From Budorcas taxicolor (Eukaryota > Chordata > Mammalia > Artiodactyla > Bovidae): a stretch of 64,000 nucleotides of DNA. The position numbers and the translations under genes were made by a program. Below are positions 12,301-21,591 of this stretch, one piece after another. Positions within the stretch are counted from its first letter, which is position 1; the number at the start of each line of letters is the position of its first letter. The notes under the pieces are model-generated. The model saw only the letters and a list, made by a program, of their open reading frames with translations. It searched no databases and was not told the DNA's origin. The stretch is taken from assembly GCF_023091745.1 (NCBI RefSeq), contig NC_068913.1:13224001-13288000 (forward strand), in the 5' to 3' direction.

Positions 12301-14808
12301 TGGACCTAACAGAAGCAGAAGATATTAAGAAGAGGTGGTAAGAATACACAGAAGAACTGTTCAGAAAAGATCTTCATGACCCAGATAATCATGATGCTGT
12401 GATCACTCACCTAGAGCCAGACATCCTGGGATGTGAAGTCAAGTGGGCCTTAGGAAGCATCACTACAAACAAAGTTAGTGGAGGTGATGGAACTCAAGTT
12501 AAGCTATTTCAAATCCTAAAAGATGATGCTGTGAAAGTGCTGCACTCAATACGCCAGCAAATTTGGACAACTCAGCAGTGGCCACAGGACTGGAAAAGGT
12601 CAGTTTTCATTCCAATCCCAAAGAAAGGCAATGCCAAAGAATGCTCAAACTACCACACAATTGCACTCATTTCACACACTAGCAAAGTAATCCTCAAAAT
12701 TCTCCAAGTCAGGCTTCAGCAATACATGAACCGTGAACTTCCAGATGTTCAAGCAGGATTAAGAAAAGGTAGAGGAACAAGGGATCAAAATGCCAACATC
12801 TGCTGGATAATCGAAAAAGCAAGAGAGTTCCAGAAAAACGTCTATTTCTGCTTTATTGACTATGCCAAAGCCTTTGACTGTGTGCATCACAATAAACTCT
12901 GGAAAATTTTGAAAGAGATGGGAATACCAGACCACCTAGCCTGTCTCCTGTGAAATCTGTATCCAGATCAAGAAGCAACAGTTAGAACTGGACATGGAAC
13001 AACAGACTGGTTCCAAATTGGAAAAAGAGTACCTCAAGGCTGTATACTGTCACCCTGCTTATTTAACTTATATGCAGAGTACATCACGAGAAACACTGAG
13101 TTGGAAGAAGCACAAGCTGGAATCAAGATTGCTGGGAGAAATATCAGTAACCTCAGATATGCAGATGACACCACCCTTATGGCAGAAAGTGAGGAAGAAC
13201 TAAAAAGCCTCTTGATGAAAGTGAAAGAGGAGAGTGAAAAAGTTGGCTTAAAGCTCAACATTCAGAAAACGAAGATCATGGCATCCGGTCCCATCACCTC
13301 ATGGCAAATAGATGGGGAAACAGTGGCTGATTTTAATTTGGGGGCTCTAAAATCACTGCAGATGGTGACTGCAGCCATGAAATTAAAAGACACTTACTCC
13401 CTGGAAGGAAAGTTATGACCAACCTAGACAGCATATTAAAAAGCAGAGACTTCACTTTGTCAACAAAGGTCTGACTAGTCAAGGCTATGGTTCTTCCAGT
13501 AGTCAGGTATGGATATGAGAGTTGGACTGTAAAGAAAGCTGAGGGCCGAAGAATTGATGCTTTTGAACTGTGGTGTTGGAGAAGACTCTTGAGAGTCCCT
13601 TGGACTGCAAGGAGATCCAACCAGTCCATCCTAAAGGAGATCAGTCCTGGGTGTTCATTGGAGGACTGATGTTGAAGCTGAAAATTCAATACTTTCACCA
13701 CCTGATGTGAAGAGCTGACTCATTTGCAAAGACCCTGATGCTGGGAAAGATTAAGGGCGGGAGGAGAAGGGGACAACAGAGGATGAGATGGTTGGATGGC
13801 ATCACCGACTCAATGGACATGAGTTTAGGTGAACTCCGGGAGTTGGTGACGGACAGGGAGGCCTCCGTGCTGCAGTCCATGGCATCACAAAGAGTCGGAC
13901 AAGACTGAGTGACTGAACTGAACTGAACTTTGATGATTTGGGCTATCTAGTTGCTTTATTATCCCTGAATTGTTACATCTAGGGGGAAAGCTCATACCTC
14001 TGAACTATATAGTTTTGTGGGACTAAATCCCCTATGCCAATAAAAGCATACATTTTTAAACTTTTTAATTTTGTACTGGAGTACAGCCAATTAACAATGT
14101 TGTGATAGTTGCAGGTGAACTGCAAAGGGACTCAAAGCATACACATGTATCCATTCTCCTCCAAACAACCCTCTCATCCAGGCTGCCACATAACACTGAG
14201 CAGAGTTCCCTGTGCTATGCAGTAGGTACGTGTTGGTTATCCATTTTAAATATAGCAGTGTGTACATGTCTGTCCCAAACGCCCTATTCCTTCCTCCCAT
14301 GAAAAAAACATATATGTATATAAATGTACAAACTAAAAAGTATATGTTATATACTTACAGATTTTATAGCAGTTACTTTGTTTCTCAGACTTTCTGTGAG
14401 TCTCTCGTTCTCCTCTTCACAGGCACTATACCCACTATTAGGATAGCCATAGTTCCCATAGTTGCCAGGGGGTACTCCTTCACCTGCAAGGATCAGTCCC
14501 GAGCAGAGTTGTAGCAAAAACAAGTCCCTTCTGAAACCCTGACTAGAAAGAACCGAAAAAGACCCCTGGAGGGCGCTGACAAGACAGACCAGGTATGTCT
14601 GTAATACGCACACTCCAAATGAACTTTAAAAATTAATCACCAAATAGGGTTCAGAACAACTCTAAGAACCTCTCTTAAGCAAAGGATACTGAATTCAGCT
14701 CAATACGCATTTGTTGACTGCTTACTGACTGCCCACAAGAATCTGAAATAGACAACGATATATACGGGTATTCTGGACGTACTTCCTGCTCTCTGGAACT
14801 ATACCATT

Positions 14809-14859
<51 letters not shown>

Positions 14860-17800
14860 AAAATAGTAACATCAACTACCTATGGAAGAAGCTTGGCTGT
14901 GAAGGGAAAGGCAGAGCTGGGATAATACAACAGGATGGAGTATGGCAGAGGGAAGGTCCTTTATGGGCATCTCTTCTAAAGAGAAGAGAGCGAGAATAAC
15001 TTATGGAGAATATTAACTGAGATTTAAGAGGGAGACTCATTCATTCTTCAACAATACTTGAGAAACTCTCAAGCATCAGATCCCTTGTTCTTTCTAGGTG
15101 CTATCAGTACTTTTCAGAGCTCTTCTTCTAGGGAAGAGCATTGGGTTACAGGACAACAGTCCCAGGCACTGCCCAATATAACTTGATATTCATCAGGCAC
15201 TCCAACAGGTGGAGTGAGCCTTGAACAGTGAATACATATACTAACACGTTGGAGGACTGAGAAAGGAAAGCATTGTTGAGGGTATGACCTAACTGCATTT
15301 AAAAGAAAAAAAAAAAAAGAAAAAAAACAACTGTTGACAATTTTCTCAGTGAAATAAAAGAAAAGCCTGTCTTTGAAGAATGGTGATCTTTTGGGGAAAA
15401 AAACTGTAGAGAATAATCGAAGAAAATAACTGGGGTTGTACAGGATTACTACAGGGATAAGGCAATTGTGGCTGAGGCAATGATACTGTAGTGTGATTTT
15501 TCACCTGGATGTGTGATTTTTCTGCAGAAACACTGATCAGCCTATATCTGCCCATGAGAACCTGGAGGGTTGGACTGAAACAAGAGTTGGAGTGCAGTGT
15601 TGGGGCTGCTGAAGAACAGAGCCCCAAGACGTTGAGATTCCTTGTCAAAAGAGTAGGTGATATATATGGATTCTGGGGACTAGACTGGCAATGGAAGCCT
15701 GGCACTATAATACAGAGACTAGAGGCCTCCGTCTGCTCAGAGTGAAGTGGCGCTGACAGTAGGACGGAAGGGCAGAGAGTAGCAGGCAACACTGGTGACT
15801 GAAGCAAGTGCTGGAAAGTGAACAGGAAGCTCTTTCCAGGCATAGTAAAACTCTCACTTTCTCTAAAAAGCAAAACCCTCTTTTGAATTCCTACAGCTCT
15901 GACTATACATAACACTAATATCATGCTCTGGACTGCACTCCAAGGGCAGAAACTAAGTTTGTTCTGCTCATGGCTATAGATCCCCCCAAAACATATATAC
16001 ACAGTAAGGCACAGCCAGCAAATACTTGTAAATGAACTAATTAATTAACAGAATCTGAATTCAGTTATTCAGCTTTGAATGTGTCTGCCTTTGTCAACAG
16101 TGGTCATAAGCTTCTTTGAGGACAAAAGCAGCGTCTCAGCCTTTTTCTGTATCCCTGTATCTAACAAGTACTTCAAGCAGGAGACACACAATCTCCACCA
16201 CCACAAAAACCACAAGATGTTAAACAAGTATATTACTGAGGAGAAAGAGTTGCCTTCCTCAAATTTCCCTCAATTGCTGATCCATCATCTACAAAGTTCT
16301 CTAAGTGTGCCATTGCACAATGTAAGGACAAGTGACTAGACATATTATTCGCCTCTACTCAACAATTAAAAGAATCATTTAAAAAATGCATTCTCACCCT
16401 ATTCATCAATGATATGCTATACAAATTCTACTTTAATAAAGACCAAAATCCTTAAAGGAAATAAAAATATCTTCATATTTTATACGATTAATATAATGTT
16501 CACCCAGTAAGTCATTACTGACTGGTTGAATTAACCACTTGACAACTTCCCCAAGGAATTCAGTTCTAAATTAGTGGCTATTTGTTTCCATTTCCTTCAT
16601 TATTATTTTTGTATATCTTATTTTTATTTTTAGAGTTCTGCACTGTTCCATTTATTAAAAGTGAAATTCCCATTTTATTTATTGTCCAGAAAGCTTTCAA
16701 AGCACCTTCTCCTATTAAAGAGTTAATCTTCCCTCACACCATCATCCATCCCCAGTGTTTAAAAAAAAAAAAGATCAAAAGTTAGGAATTGTTATTCCAA
16801 GTTTAGCCACTTCTTTTGTGTGACTTACTGGCATGAAAATTTGTAGGAAAGCTAATGGGTGTCAAAGATAATCCTCAGACTGTGTCCATAAACAAATGCT
16901 ACTTCTGCACCGTTTCTATCATAAATGAACCAAGTCACTTAGACAGTCATGTGAACTGTGGGCCTGGAGAGGGGAATGGCAACCCAGTCCAGTATCCTTG
17001 CCTGGAAAATTCCCTGGACAGAGGAGCCTGGTGGACTATAGGTCTTGGGGTCACAAAGAGTTAGGCCCGACTGAGGCACGAAGCATGCCGAGGAAGTGCG
17101 GGGGCTTCTCTACATGAATATTTATCGGATTCAGGACCCCAATACACATTGATACTTAAAAAAGAAAAAAAGCTCTTGTCACATCATGTCACATCACACC
17201 AAAGTAATTTGCAACAATAGACACCTAAGGAATCACTTTTCCTCCTCTCAACTACAGGGGAGTTTAAAAACAAACTTTAAAAAAAACAAAAACAAAAAAC
17301 ACTCTATCCTAGAGATTCTAACTTAGTTGGTCTGGGCTGGGGTCCAGGTATTCAAGCCTTAAAAGCTCTCTAGGTGATTCTAGTGTACAGTCAGGGCTCA
17401 GAACCACCATCTCTCAAGTTCCTCTCTCTGCAATTTCACAGCATATTGCTGCACAAAACTTTCAAAAAGGCCCAAAGACCTACTGATGAGATCCAAATTC
17501 TTTGACCTGGTACTCAAAGGTCTCCACAACGTGGTTGGTTCTGGTTCAATGTCTCCTACTTCAACCAAACTGGTTTAACCATAATCCCTTAAACACATCA
17601 TTCATAATTCTAGAGTCTGTCCTACAATTGTTTTGGAACAAGGAGAGGGTCACACTTCCAACTGGAAACAAACTCTCCTACACTTTGCTATTAACCTGCA
17701 GCTGAGGCTTCTATGTCCACACAAATTACCAAGTGCTCTCTGTGAAATCCCCGGGACATTCACGGCCTACAGAACTTACTTGGTATTTGGTTGTATAGCT

Positions 17801-19258
17801 ACCACCTTGTACCATAATTTATTTTTGTACATATTTCTACTCCTCAACTAGATTAGAAGCTTGGGGAGCATGAACAGAGCTACACAGGACTGCCTGTGAG
17901 TGCTCAGTCCTGACTGACTATTTGTAACCCCAAGGACTGTAGCCTGCCAGGTTCCTCTGTCCATGGGCTTCTCCAGGCAAGAATACTGGAGTGGGTTCTT
18001 TCTTCAGGGATCTTCCTGACCCAGGGATGGAACCTGCATCCTGTGTGCACCTCCAGGATTGGCAGGTGGATTCTCTACCACTAAGCCACAGGGAAGCCAC
18101 AAAGGACTGTATACCTAGAGCTTACTCAATTACACAATAAATGTTTGCTGTCATTAATGATAAAAAGGAAACTCATTTAGGCATATAAAACTAAACTTGT
18201 TCAAAATGAGTTATTTTTTTTCTCTACAATTTACCCAGCCAATTTTCCTTTTATGAGCCAAGTATTCACAAAAACTACATTTTTCAAGAGCTTTTTCTCA
18301 TACTACAATTTACTAATCAATGTACATGCCTAGAGTTACTGGCAACTTTCACTAACTTTAAATACCTGACACTTTGGAAACACTCTTTTTCCATCGAATT
18401 ATAAGAATTGAAAAAGGTAACAAACATTATCCTTTTTCAAGTATGTCATATATTTAGGTATACTGTATATTAATATGGCAGGTGTCATCTCTTAATAGTT
18501 CCAGAACCAGAAAATGCTGTTTTAACGGCTTTGTGCTGTAACAGCCCACTGTAAATTCTTGTGCCTAATTTGTTCTGCTGCTTGGTGAACTACTTCCTAG
18601 GCCAAAAGTCAAGAACAAATGCTAAGTCACCAGGTATTACTGCATTCTACCGTCTTACCAGTGGAACAAGGGTCAGATAAGAAATGTTCTGGGTAAAATG
18701 GCCTTTGACTCCGAAGATCCACATCACGGCCTTTAACAAAAATGACACCTGTGTTTACCTGTGAAACTCACTGTTACCAGGCTAATACGATTATTATCAG
18801 TGTGCTTTGCATGCAACACTCTTCAAACTTCACTTCTGAAGAAACTAACATTAGGTCCAGTAGAGAGAAGCGAAGACAGACTTCAGCAACTATGGAAACT
18901 CAGCAATTTTCACAACCGCGCTCAGACAGTCAGTAACACTACAAAAAAACTCCTCACTGCGTTGGTACCTGTACATACACCTCACCCCTAATTCTCCACT
19001 ATTCCATCTAAACCTACCATCCATAACTTGAGACAGAACCAAACTTAAGGAACCCACTAGGATCTGGAACAAACGGTGGTGTTTCCACTTGACACCATTT
19101 CCAAAGACTCCTCCATACACCCTGCTCTCTGCTTCAGATTCCAGAGACAAGAGGCCAGTCCGATTGCCACCCCCGCGCCCCTGCGCCCAGCACCGCCAGT
19201 TCCAGGGTCCCGGAACTTCGAATCTCAGCCTCTTCTTACCCAGGCCTGCACGCCTCAT
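6149..19258 (-). CDS. BET1: BET1, Golgi vesicular membrane trafficking protein (Qc-SNARE), 118 aa, four coding exons
   Basis: Spliced gene: join of 19258-19240, 14483-14359, 7773-7717 and 6304-6149, all on the minus strand. The joined frame is 19+125+57+156 nt, giving 118 codons including an initiator Met and ending in TGA. This is the length of mammalian BET1. The product starts MRRAGLGEGVPPGNYGNYG and has a cytoplasmic SNARE coiled-coil region (about residues 26-88). A C-terminal hydrophobic anchor (about 95-115, CYMMLFSFFVFFVIYW) ends in IVKLR. BET1 is a tail-anchored Qc-SNARE that acts with syntaxin-5, GOSR2/membrin and SEC22B or YKT6 in ER-to-Golgi transport. All introns have GT-AG ends and there is no frame disruption. 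The ATG has A at -3. From memory of human BET1, only a few substitutions are apparent (for example P for A at residue 21). Identity is essentially certain. Confidence 0.98.
6305..7716 (-). other. BET1: BET1 intron 3 (1412 bp)
   Basis: GT at 7716-7715 (gtaagt) and AG at 6306-6305 after ccttttttcctcac. It contains a MER5-like hAT fragment around 7020-7185. The remainder is not recognised as repeat. Confidence 0.92.
7020..7185. mobile_element. MER5-like hAT (Charlie) fragment
   Basis: Pieces matching the MER5 non-autonomous DNA transposon are visible: aaaatcacctgggatgtcaaa, ctgaatcagtacatttcaag, and aaagttcctcaagtgattctaatgt. The fragment is old and diverged. Confidence 0.65.
7717..7773 (-). 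CDS. BET1: BET1 coding exon 3 (residues 49-67)
   Basis: 57-nt phase-0 micro-exon encoding LSIEIGHEVKHQNKLLAEM, the middle of the SNARE coiled coil. It is too short to stand out as an open frame. It was found by looking for the missing BET1 residues and is flanked by tttgtag and gtaagt. Confidence 0.97.
8215..8830 (-). mobile_element. L1 LINE ORF2 fragment, minus strand
   Basis: Old L1 fragment. Phrases typical of antisense L1 ORF2 occur in order: 'attttgttgaggctttcaatggcc', 'gatgttgggtgaaactgcataaatcttaattat', 'tttccaagtctactatatcattc'. It is oriented in the BET1 sense direction and is fully decayed. It may extend a little to the right of 8830. Confidence 0.7.
10110..10790 (+). repeat. Probable ancient mammalian repeat, CpG-rich core
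   Basis: Several phrases recall a widespread mammalian repeat whose other copies read 'ggcaaagacctgag...gagcaaagac...ccactgaag...agtccac' and later 'agaagatgagctgcttggg'. I suspect an L2-type LINE but cannot name it firmly. About a dozen CpGs cluster at 10215-10360. A 151-codon plus-strand open frame here has no family resemblance. Confidence 0.35.
11324..13929 (+). mobile_element. BovB LINE, 5'-truncated, antisense in BET1 intron 2
   Basis: The longest BovB in the window, 2.6 kb against roughly 3.2 kb for a full element. It starts in the endonuclease domain; the GDWNAKVGG block lies near 11518-11545. The endonuclease frame is interrupted by a TGA near 11709, and the reverse transcriptase is broken by stops and frameshifts. 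Motif A FIDYAKAFD is near 12853-12880 and YADD is at 13158-13169. The tail is TGAAC repeats ending at 13929. No protein can be made without repair; one would expect only silent or regulatory effects on BET1. Confidence 0.95.
14055..14305 (-). mobile_element. Ruminant L1 3' end, minus strand
   Basis: Reverse complement of the typical artiodactyl L1 3'UTR. Recognisable pieces are ccaattaacaatgttgtgat, ccctgtgctatgcagtaggt and ttggttatccattttaaata. It ends only about 50 bp from the exon 2 splice donor at 14358. Confidence 0.85.
14359..14483 (-). CDS. BET1: BET1 coding exon 2 (residues 7-48)
   Basis: 125 nt encoding the Gly/Tyr/Asn-rich N-terminal segment and the start of the SNARE region (ENERLTESLRNKVTAIKS). 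The acceptor is cttgcag|GTGAAGG and the donor AAATCT|gtaagtat, leaving phase 0. The open frame extends upstream into the intron, but homology to BET1 starts exactly at the AG. Confidence 0.97.
14811..14856. repeat. (AC)23 microsatellite in BET1 intron 1
   Basis: 46 bp of uninterrupted AC. No SINE tail adjoins it, unlike most other dinucleotide tracts here. It is likely polymorphic in length. Confidence 0.97.
15925..16050 (+). mobile_element. L2-like LINE 3' fragment
   Basis: Phrases resemble the L2 3' end: 'aagggcagaaactaagtttgttctgctcatggc' followed by 'agtaaggcacagccagcaaatacttgtaaatgaa'. Diverged. Confidence 0.55.
16075..16190 (+). mobile_element. Second L2-like LINE 3' fragment
   Basis: The string 'cataagcttctttgaggacaaaagcagcgtctcagcc...ctgtatccctgtatctaacaag' has the L2 3' end pattern, just right of the first L2-like piece. 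It may be one interrupted copy or a tandem pair. Confidence 0.5.
16191..16959. other. Unassigned BET1 intron 1 sequence
   Basis: AT-rich, with pyrimidine-rich segments around 16580-16640. No repeat family recognised and no gene. Confidence 0.5.
16960..17088 (+). mobile_element. Bov-tA SINE, 5'-truncated
   Basis: Only the 3' Bov-A half remains, from tggagaggggaatggcaacc through ttgcctggaaaattccctgg to gactgaggcacgaagca. Confidence 0.85.
17300..17415. mobile_element. MER5-like hAT fragment
   Basis: Diverged DNA-transposon fossil with 'agagattctaacttagttggtctggg', 'ccaggtattcaagcct' and 'ctctctaggtgattctagtgtac...agaaccacc', as in MER5. Confidence 0.6.
17896..18098 (-). mobile_element. Bov-tA SINE, minus strand
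   Basis: Full-length minus-strand copy: reverse Bov-A part (ggcttctccaggcaagaata) then the tRNA-like part ending ccacagggaagcc. Imperfect flanking duplication (acaggactg / acaaaggactg). Confidence 0.88.
18099..19149. other. BET1 intron 1 sequence near the promoter
   Basis: No repeat recognised. It becomes gradually richer in GC toward 19150. This repeat-free stretch next to the promoter is where intronic regulatory elements would be expected, but no specific element can be shown. Confidence 0.5.
19240..19258 (-). CDS. BET1: BET1 coding exon 1 (residues 1-7, split codon)
   Basis: Only 19 coding nt: ATG plus six codons minus two bases. The donor is CTGG|GTAAGAAG at 19239/19238, phase 1, so Gly7 is completed by GT from exon 2. 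The start has a purine at -3. The 5'UTR continues to higher coordinates inside the CpG island. Reading through the donor would give a longer frame that does not resemble BET1. Confidence 0.95.
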
Positions 19259-19416
19259 CCTGCCAGAGGAGCGGGGGGAAAGGCGGGCAGAGGGGTGGGT
19301 AGGAAGAGGCCAGGGACCACCTGGACCGCGTCCTCAGGACCAGGGCCCGGCGAAACAGCAACTTCTTCCTCCAATGCGCCACGACATCAGTAAAGTCTAA
19401 ACACCGCGCCGGCTGA

Positions 19417-19424
19417 TGGCGTCA
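19417..19424. promoter_or_regulatory. CRE-like octamer
   Basis: TGGCGTCA, one mismatch from the CRE/ATF palindrome TGACGTCA, within the BET1 CpG island. Short motif; weak evidence alone. Confidence 0.35.
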
Positions 19425-19464
19425 CCCAAGGCGCTTACTGGCGCCCTGCGAAGCGGCTTGAATG

Positions 19465-19483
19465 GCATTCTGGGAAATATAGT
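19465..19483 (-). promoter_or_regulatory. ZNF143 (SBS/Staf)-like site
   Basis: On the minus strand this reads ACTATATTTCCCAGAATGC. It differs by two bases from the well-known promoter element ACTACAATTCCCAGAATGC bound by ZNF143 (often with THAP11 and HCFC1). It lies about 207 bp upstream of the BET1 ATG in the CpG island, a normal position for this element. Confidence 0.8.
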
Positions 19484-19499
19484 TCGCCGCCGAGGCCGA

Positions 19500-19767
19500 G
19501 CGTGAGGCCGAGACTTGGGGTGAACCCGGGTGAAGAAGTGGGCGGGGCTTCCGGCAAAGGGGCGCTTGCTGCTTCAGCTGCCACTCAGGACCTGGGACTC
19601 AGACTCCGGATCTGGGACGCTGGATCTCCGCTCCTGGACTGGCTCTTTCTCTGAGCTGCGGACCCCGAATTTAAATCAGTACATCTGTTCTTCCCAGACC
19701 ATGAGAGGATGGTTAACTTCTCTTTCTGATTCCGCCTCTCACTGCCTGTCACCACGAGTTAGTTCAG
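19500..19767 (+). ncRNA. Possible divergent transcript, first exon
   Basis: Hypothesis only. Plus-strand sequence leaving the BET1 CpG island, with a good 5' splice site TTCAG|GTAAAG whose exon end would be 19767. A 95-codon frame (19530-19817) runs through it but resembles no protein I know and reads across the splice site, so a noncoding divergent RNA is more plausible than a protein. Confidence 0.3.
19540..19554. promoter_or_regulatory. GC box next to ETS-type site
   Basis: GGGCGGGG (19540-19547, SP/KLF type) is directly followed by CTTCCGG (19548-19554; CCGGAAG on the minus strand, ETS/GABPA type). The combination is common in TATA-less, often bidirectional promoters. Confidence 0.65.
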
Positions 19768-20337
19768 GTAAAGTCAAAGAAAACTTTATCCAAGTTTCTG
19801 GTCTCACACATAAGTAATCTGAGACTCACTGAAGGGACGGAAGAGGGGTAGCCAGTTGGTGCCCGGGTCACCCAGTGGTGTAGAGTAAAACCAAGCCCCT
19901 ACTACTAGGATCCTGCTCCATTGAATTAGTCGATCAAAGTAACTGGGTCTCCTCAGGGGCAGTGGAGGCTTCATTTCCTTTACTGAGCTGGTTGCATTTC
20001 TGGAAAGAATCACAGCCATTAGTTAAGGGACTGAAGGACCCCTGAACTTCCCCCTACTTAGATCTTTTAAACTTACACAAAGGATACCAAAATACTATTT
20101 ACACATGGTAAGGCGCCAATTTAAAGAGTTTGTAAGCTTGTTGGTGGAGGTGGAGTAGTACTGGAACCTCACAGGATTATGGTGAGGATTGAATGAGAAA
20201 TTAAAAAAAAAAAAGAATCTGATACACAGTAGATGAACAAAGGCCATTGGATCCTTGCAGTTTTATCGTTGCTGCTATATGACAGTGAGATAATCTCAGT
20301 ACTAGGGAGTTCTGAGAAGGAAATCTCTGATCACTTC
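19768..20337. other. Intergenic sequence upstream of BET1
   Basis: No gene recognised. A MIR-like remnant is possible at about 20150-20235 ('ggattatggtgaggattgaatgag'), with an A-run at 20202-20213. Confidence 0.45.
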
Positions 20338-21499
20338 AGTCAGTTCAGTTCAGTTGCTCAGTCATGCCGGACTCTTTGTGACCTCATGAACCGCTGGACG
20401 CCAGGCCTCCCTGTCCATCACCAGCTCCCAGAGTCCACCCAAACCCATGTCCATTGAGTCGGTGATGCCATCCAACCATCTCATCCTCCATTGTCCCCTT
20501 CTCCGCCTGCCCTCAATCTTTCCCAGCATCAGGGTCTTTGCAAATGAGTCAGCTCTTCCCATCAGGTGGCCAAAGTATTGGAGTTTCAGCTTCAACATCA
20601 GTCCTTCCGATGAACACCCAGGACTGATCTCCTTTAGGATGGACTGGTTGGATCTCCTTGTAGTCCAAGGGACTCTCAAGAGTCTTCTCCAACACCACAG
20701 TTCAAAAGCATCAATTCTTTGGCGCTCAGCTTTCTTCACAGTCCAACTCTCACATCCATACATGACCACGGGAAAAACCATAGCCTTGACTAGACAGACC
20801 TTTGTTGACAAAGTAATGTCTCTGCTTGTAAATATGCTGTCTAGGTGGGTCATAACTTTCCTTCCAAGGAGTAGTGAAAGTGAAGTCACTCAGTCGTGTC
20901 CGACTCTTTGTGACCCCATGGACTGTGGCCTACCAGGCTCCTCTGTCTGTGGGATTTTCCAGGCAAGAGTACTGGAGTGGGTTGCCGTTTTCTTCTCCAG
21001 GAGATCTTCCCAACCCAGGGATCAAACCCAGGTCTCCCGCATTGCAGGCAGACGCTTTACCATCTGAGCCACCAGGGAGGACTCAAGCGTCTTTTAATTT
21101 CATGGCTGCAGTCACCATCTGCAGTGATTTTGGAGCCCCCAAAATTAAAGTCAGCCACTGTTTCCACTGTGTCCCATCTATTTGCCATGAAGTGATGGGA
21201 CCGGATGCCATGATCTTAGTTTCTGAATGTTGAGCTTTAAGCCGACTTTTTCACTCTCCTCTTTCACTTTCATCAAGAGGCTCTTTAGTTCTTCTTCACT
21301 TTCTGCCATAAGAGTGGTATCATCTGCATATCTGGGGTTATTGATATTTCTGCTGGCAATCTTGATTCCAGCTTGTGCTTCTTCCAGCCCAGCGTTTCTC
21401 ATGATGTACTCTGCATAGAAGTTAAATAAGCACGGTGACAATATACAGCCTTGACGTACTCCATTTCCTATTTGGAACCAGTCTGTTGTTCCATGTGTT
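20338..21499 (-). mobile_element. BovB LINE, 5'-truncated, minus strand, with nested SINE
   Basis: BovB 3' third in reverse. The tail (CAGTT repeats) is at 20338-20355 and it is truncated after 'ccagtctgttgttccatgt' at 21499. YADD is encoded at 21330-21319. A Bov-tA at 20874-21081 interrupts it; the BovB sequence resumes afterwards (agcgtcttttaatttcatgg). A minus-strand frame of 175 codons at 20362-20889 is the C-terminal part of the BovB polyprotein and is cut off by the SINE. Confidence 0.95.
20874..21081 (-). mobile_element. Bov-tA SINE nested in BovB
   Basis: Complete minus-strand Bov-tA inserted into the BovB above. The flanking BovB bases (aggagta / aggactca) look like an eroded duplication. 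The insertion is therefore younger than this BovB. Confidence 0.92.
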
Positions 21500-21591
21500 C
21501 CCTTAGAGTTTCTCAATAGGAACATTGACTGTAGTAGTGGCAGAGTGAGTCTCTTCCCTAAGGTTGTTTTTTAAAAACACACACAAAACCA

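Larger units (their letters stand above)
7774..14358 (-). other. BET1: BET1 intron 2 (6585 bp)
   Basis: GT at 14358-14357; AG at 7775-7774 after a pyrimidine-rich tract (tgcttttttctttgtag). It carries an L1 3' end, an antisense 2.6 kb BovB, an ancient CpG-rich repeat-like block and an L1 ORF2 fragment. Stretches at 7774-8214, 8831-10109 and 10800-11320 are AT-rich with nothing else recognised. Confidence 0.93.
14484..19239 (-). other. BET1: BET1 intron 1 (4756 bp)
   Basis: GT at 19239-19238 and AG at 14485-14484, preceded by CTTGC. The intron contains an (AC)23 microsatellite, two L2-like 3' fragments, a partial Bov-tA, a MER5-like fragment and a full Bov-tA, all listed separately. The block 15060-15900 has no repeat I can name but contains a 218-codon open frame, described among the findings. 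Confidence 0.93.
19150..19680. promoter_or_regulatory. BET1: CpG island promoter of BET1
   Basis: Locally high GC and dense CpG (for example 19164-19190, 19326-19355, 19403-19460, 19485-19510 and 19541-19565) in otherwise AT-rich DNA. It covers BET1 exon 1 and its 5' flank. No TATA box is seen at a plausible spacing. This is typical of a housekeeping promoter, and BET1 is broadly expressed. Individual motifs are listed separately. Confidence 0.9.

Noticed and set aside
12399..12953. 184-codon frame in BET1 intron 2
   Set aside because: Reverse transcriptase fragment of the antisense BovB, closed by a stop and separated from the rest by frameshifts.
14811..14856. CRISPR-like array or other direct-repeat system
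   Set aside because: Simple AC dinucleotide tract; no spaced repeats of CRISPR size exist anywhere in this eukaryotic window.
18890..19258. 122-codon minus-strand frame starting at the BET1 ATG
   Set aside because: It is read-through of the exon 1 splice donor; only the first 19 nt match BET1.
20447..21067. 206-codon plus-strand frame
   Set aside because: Antisense shadow of a minus-strand BovB plus a nested Bov-tA; no coding meaning.
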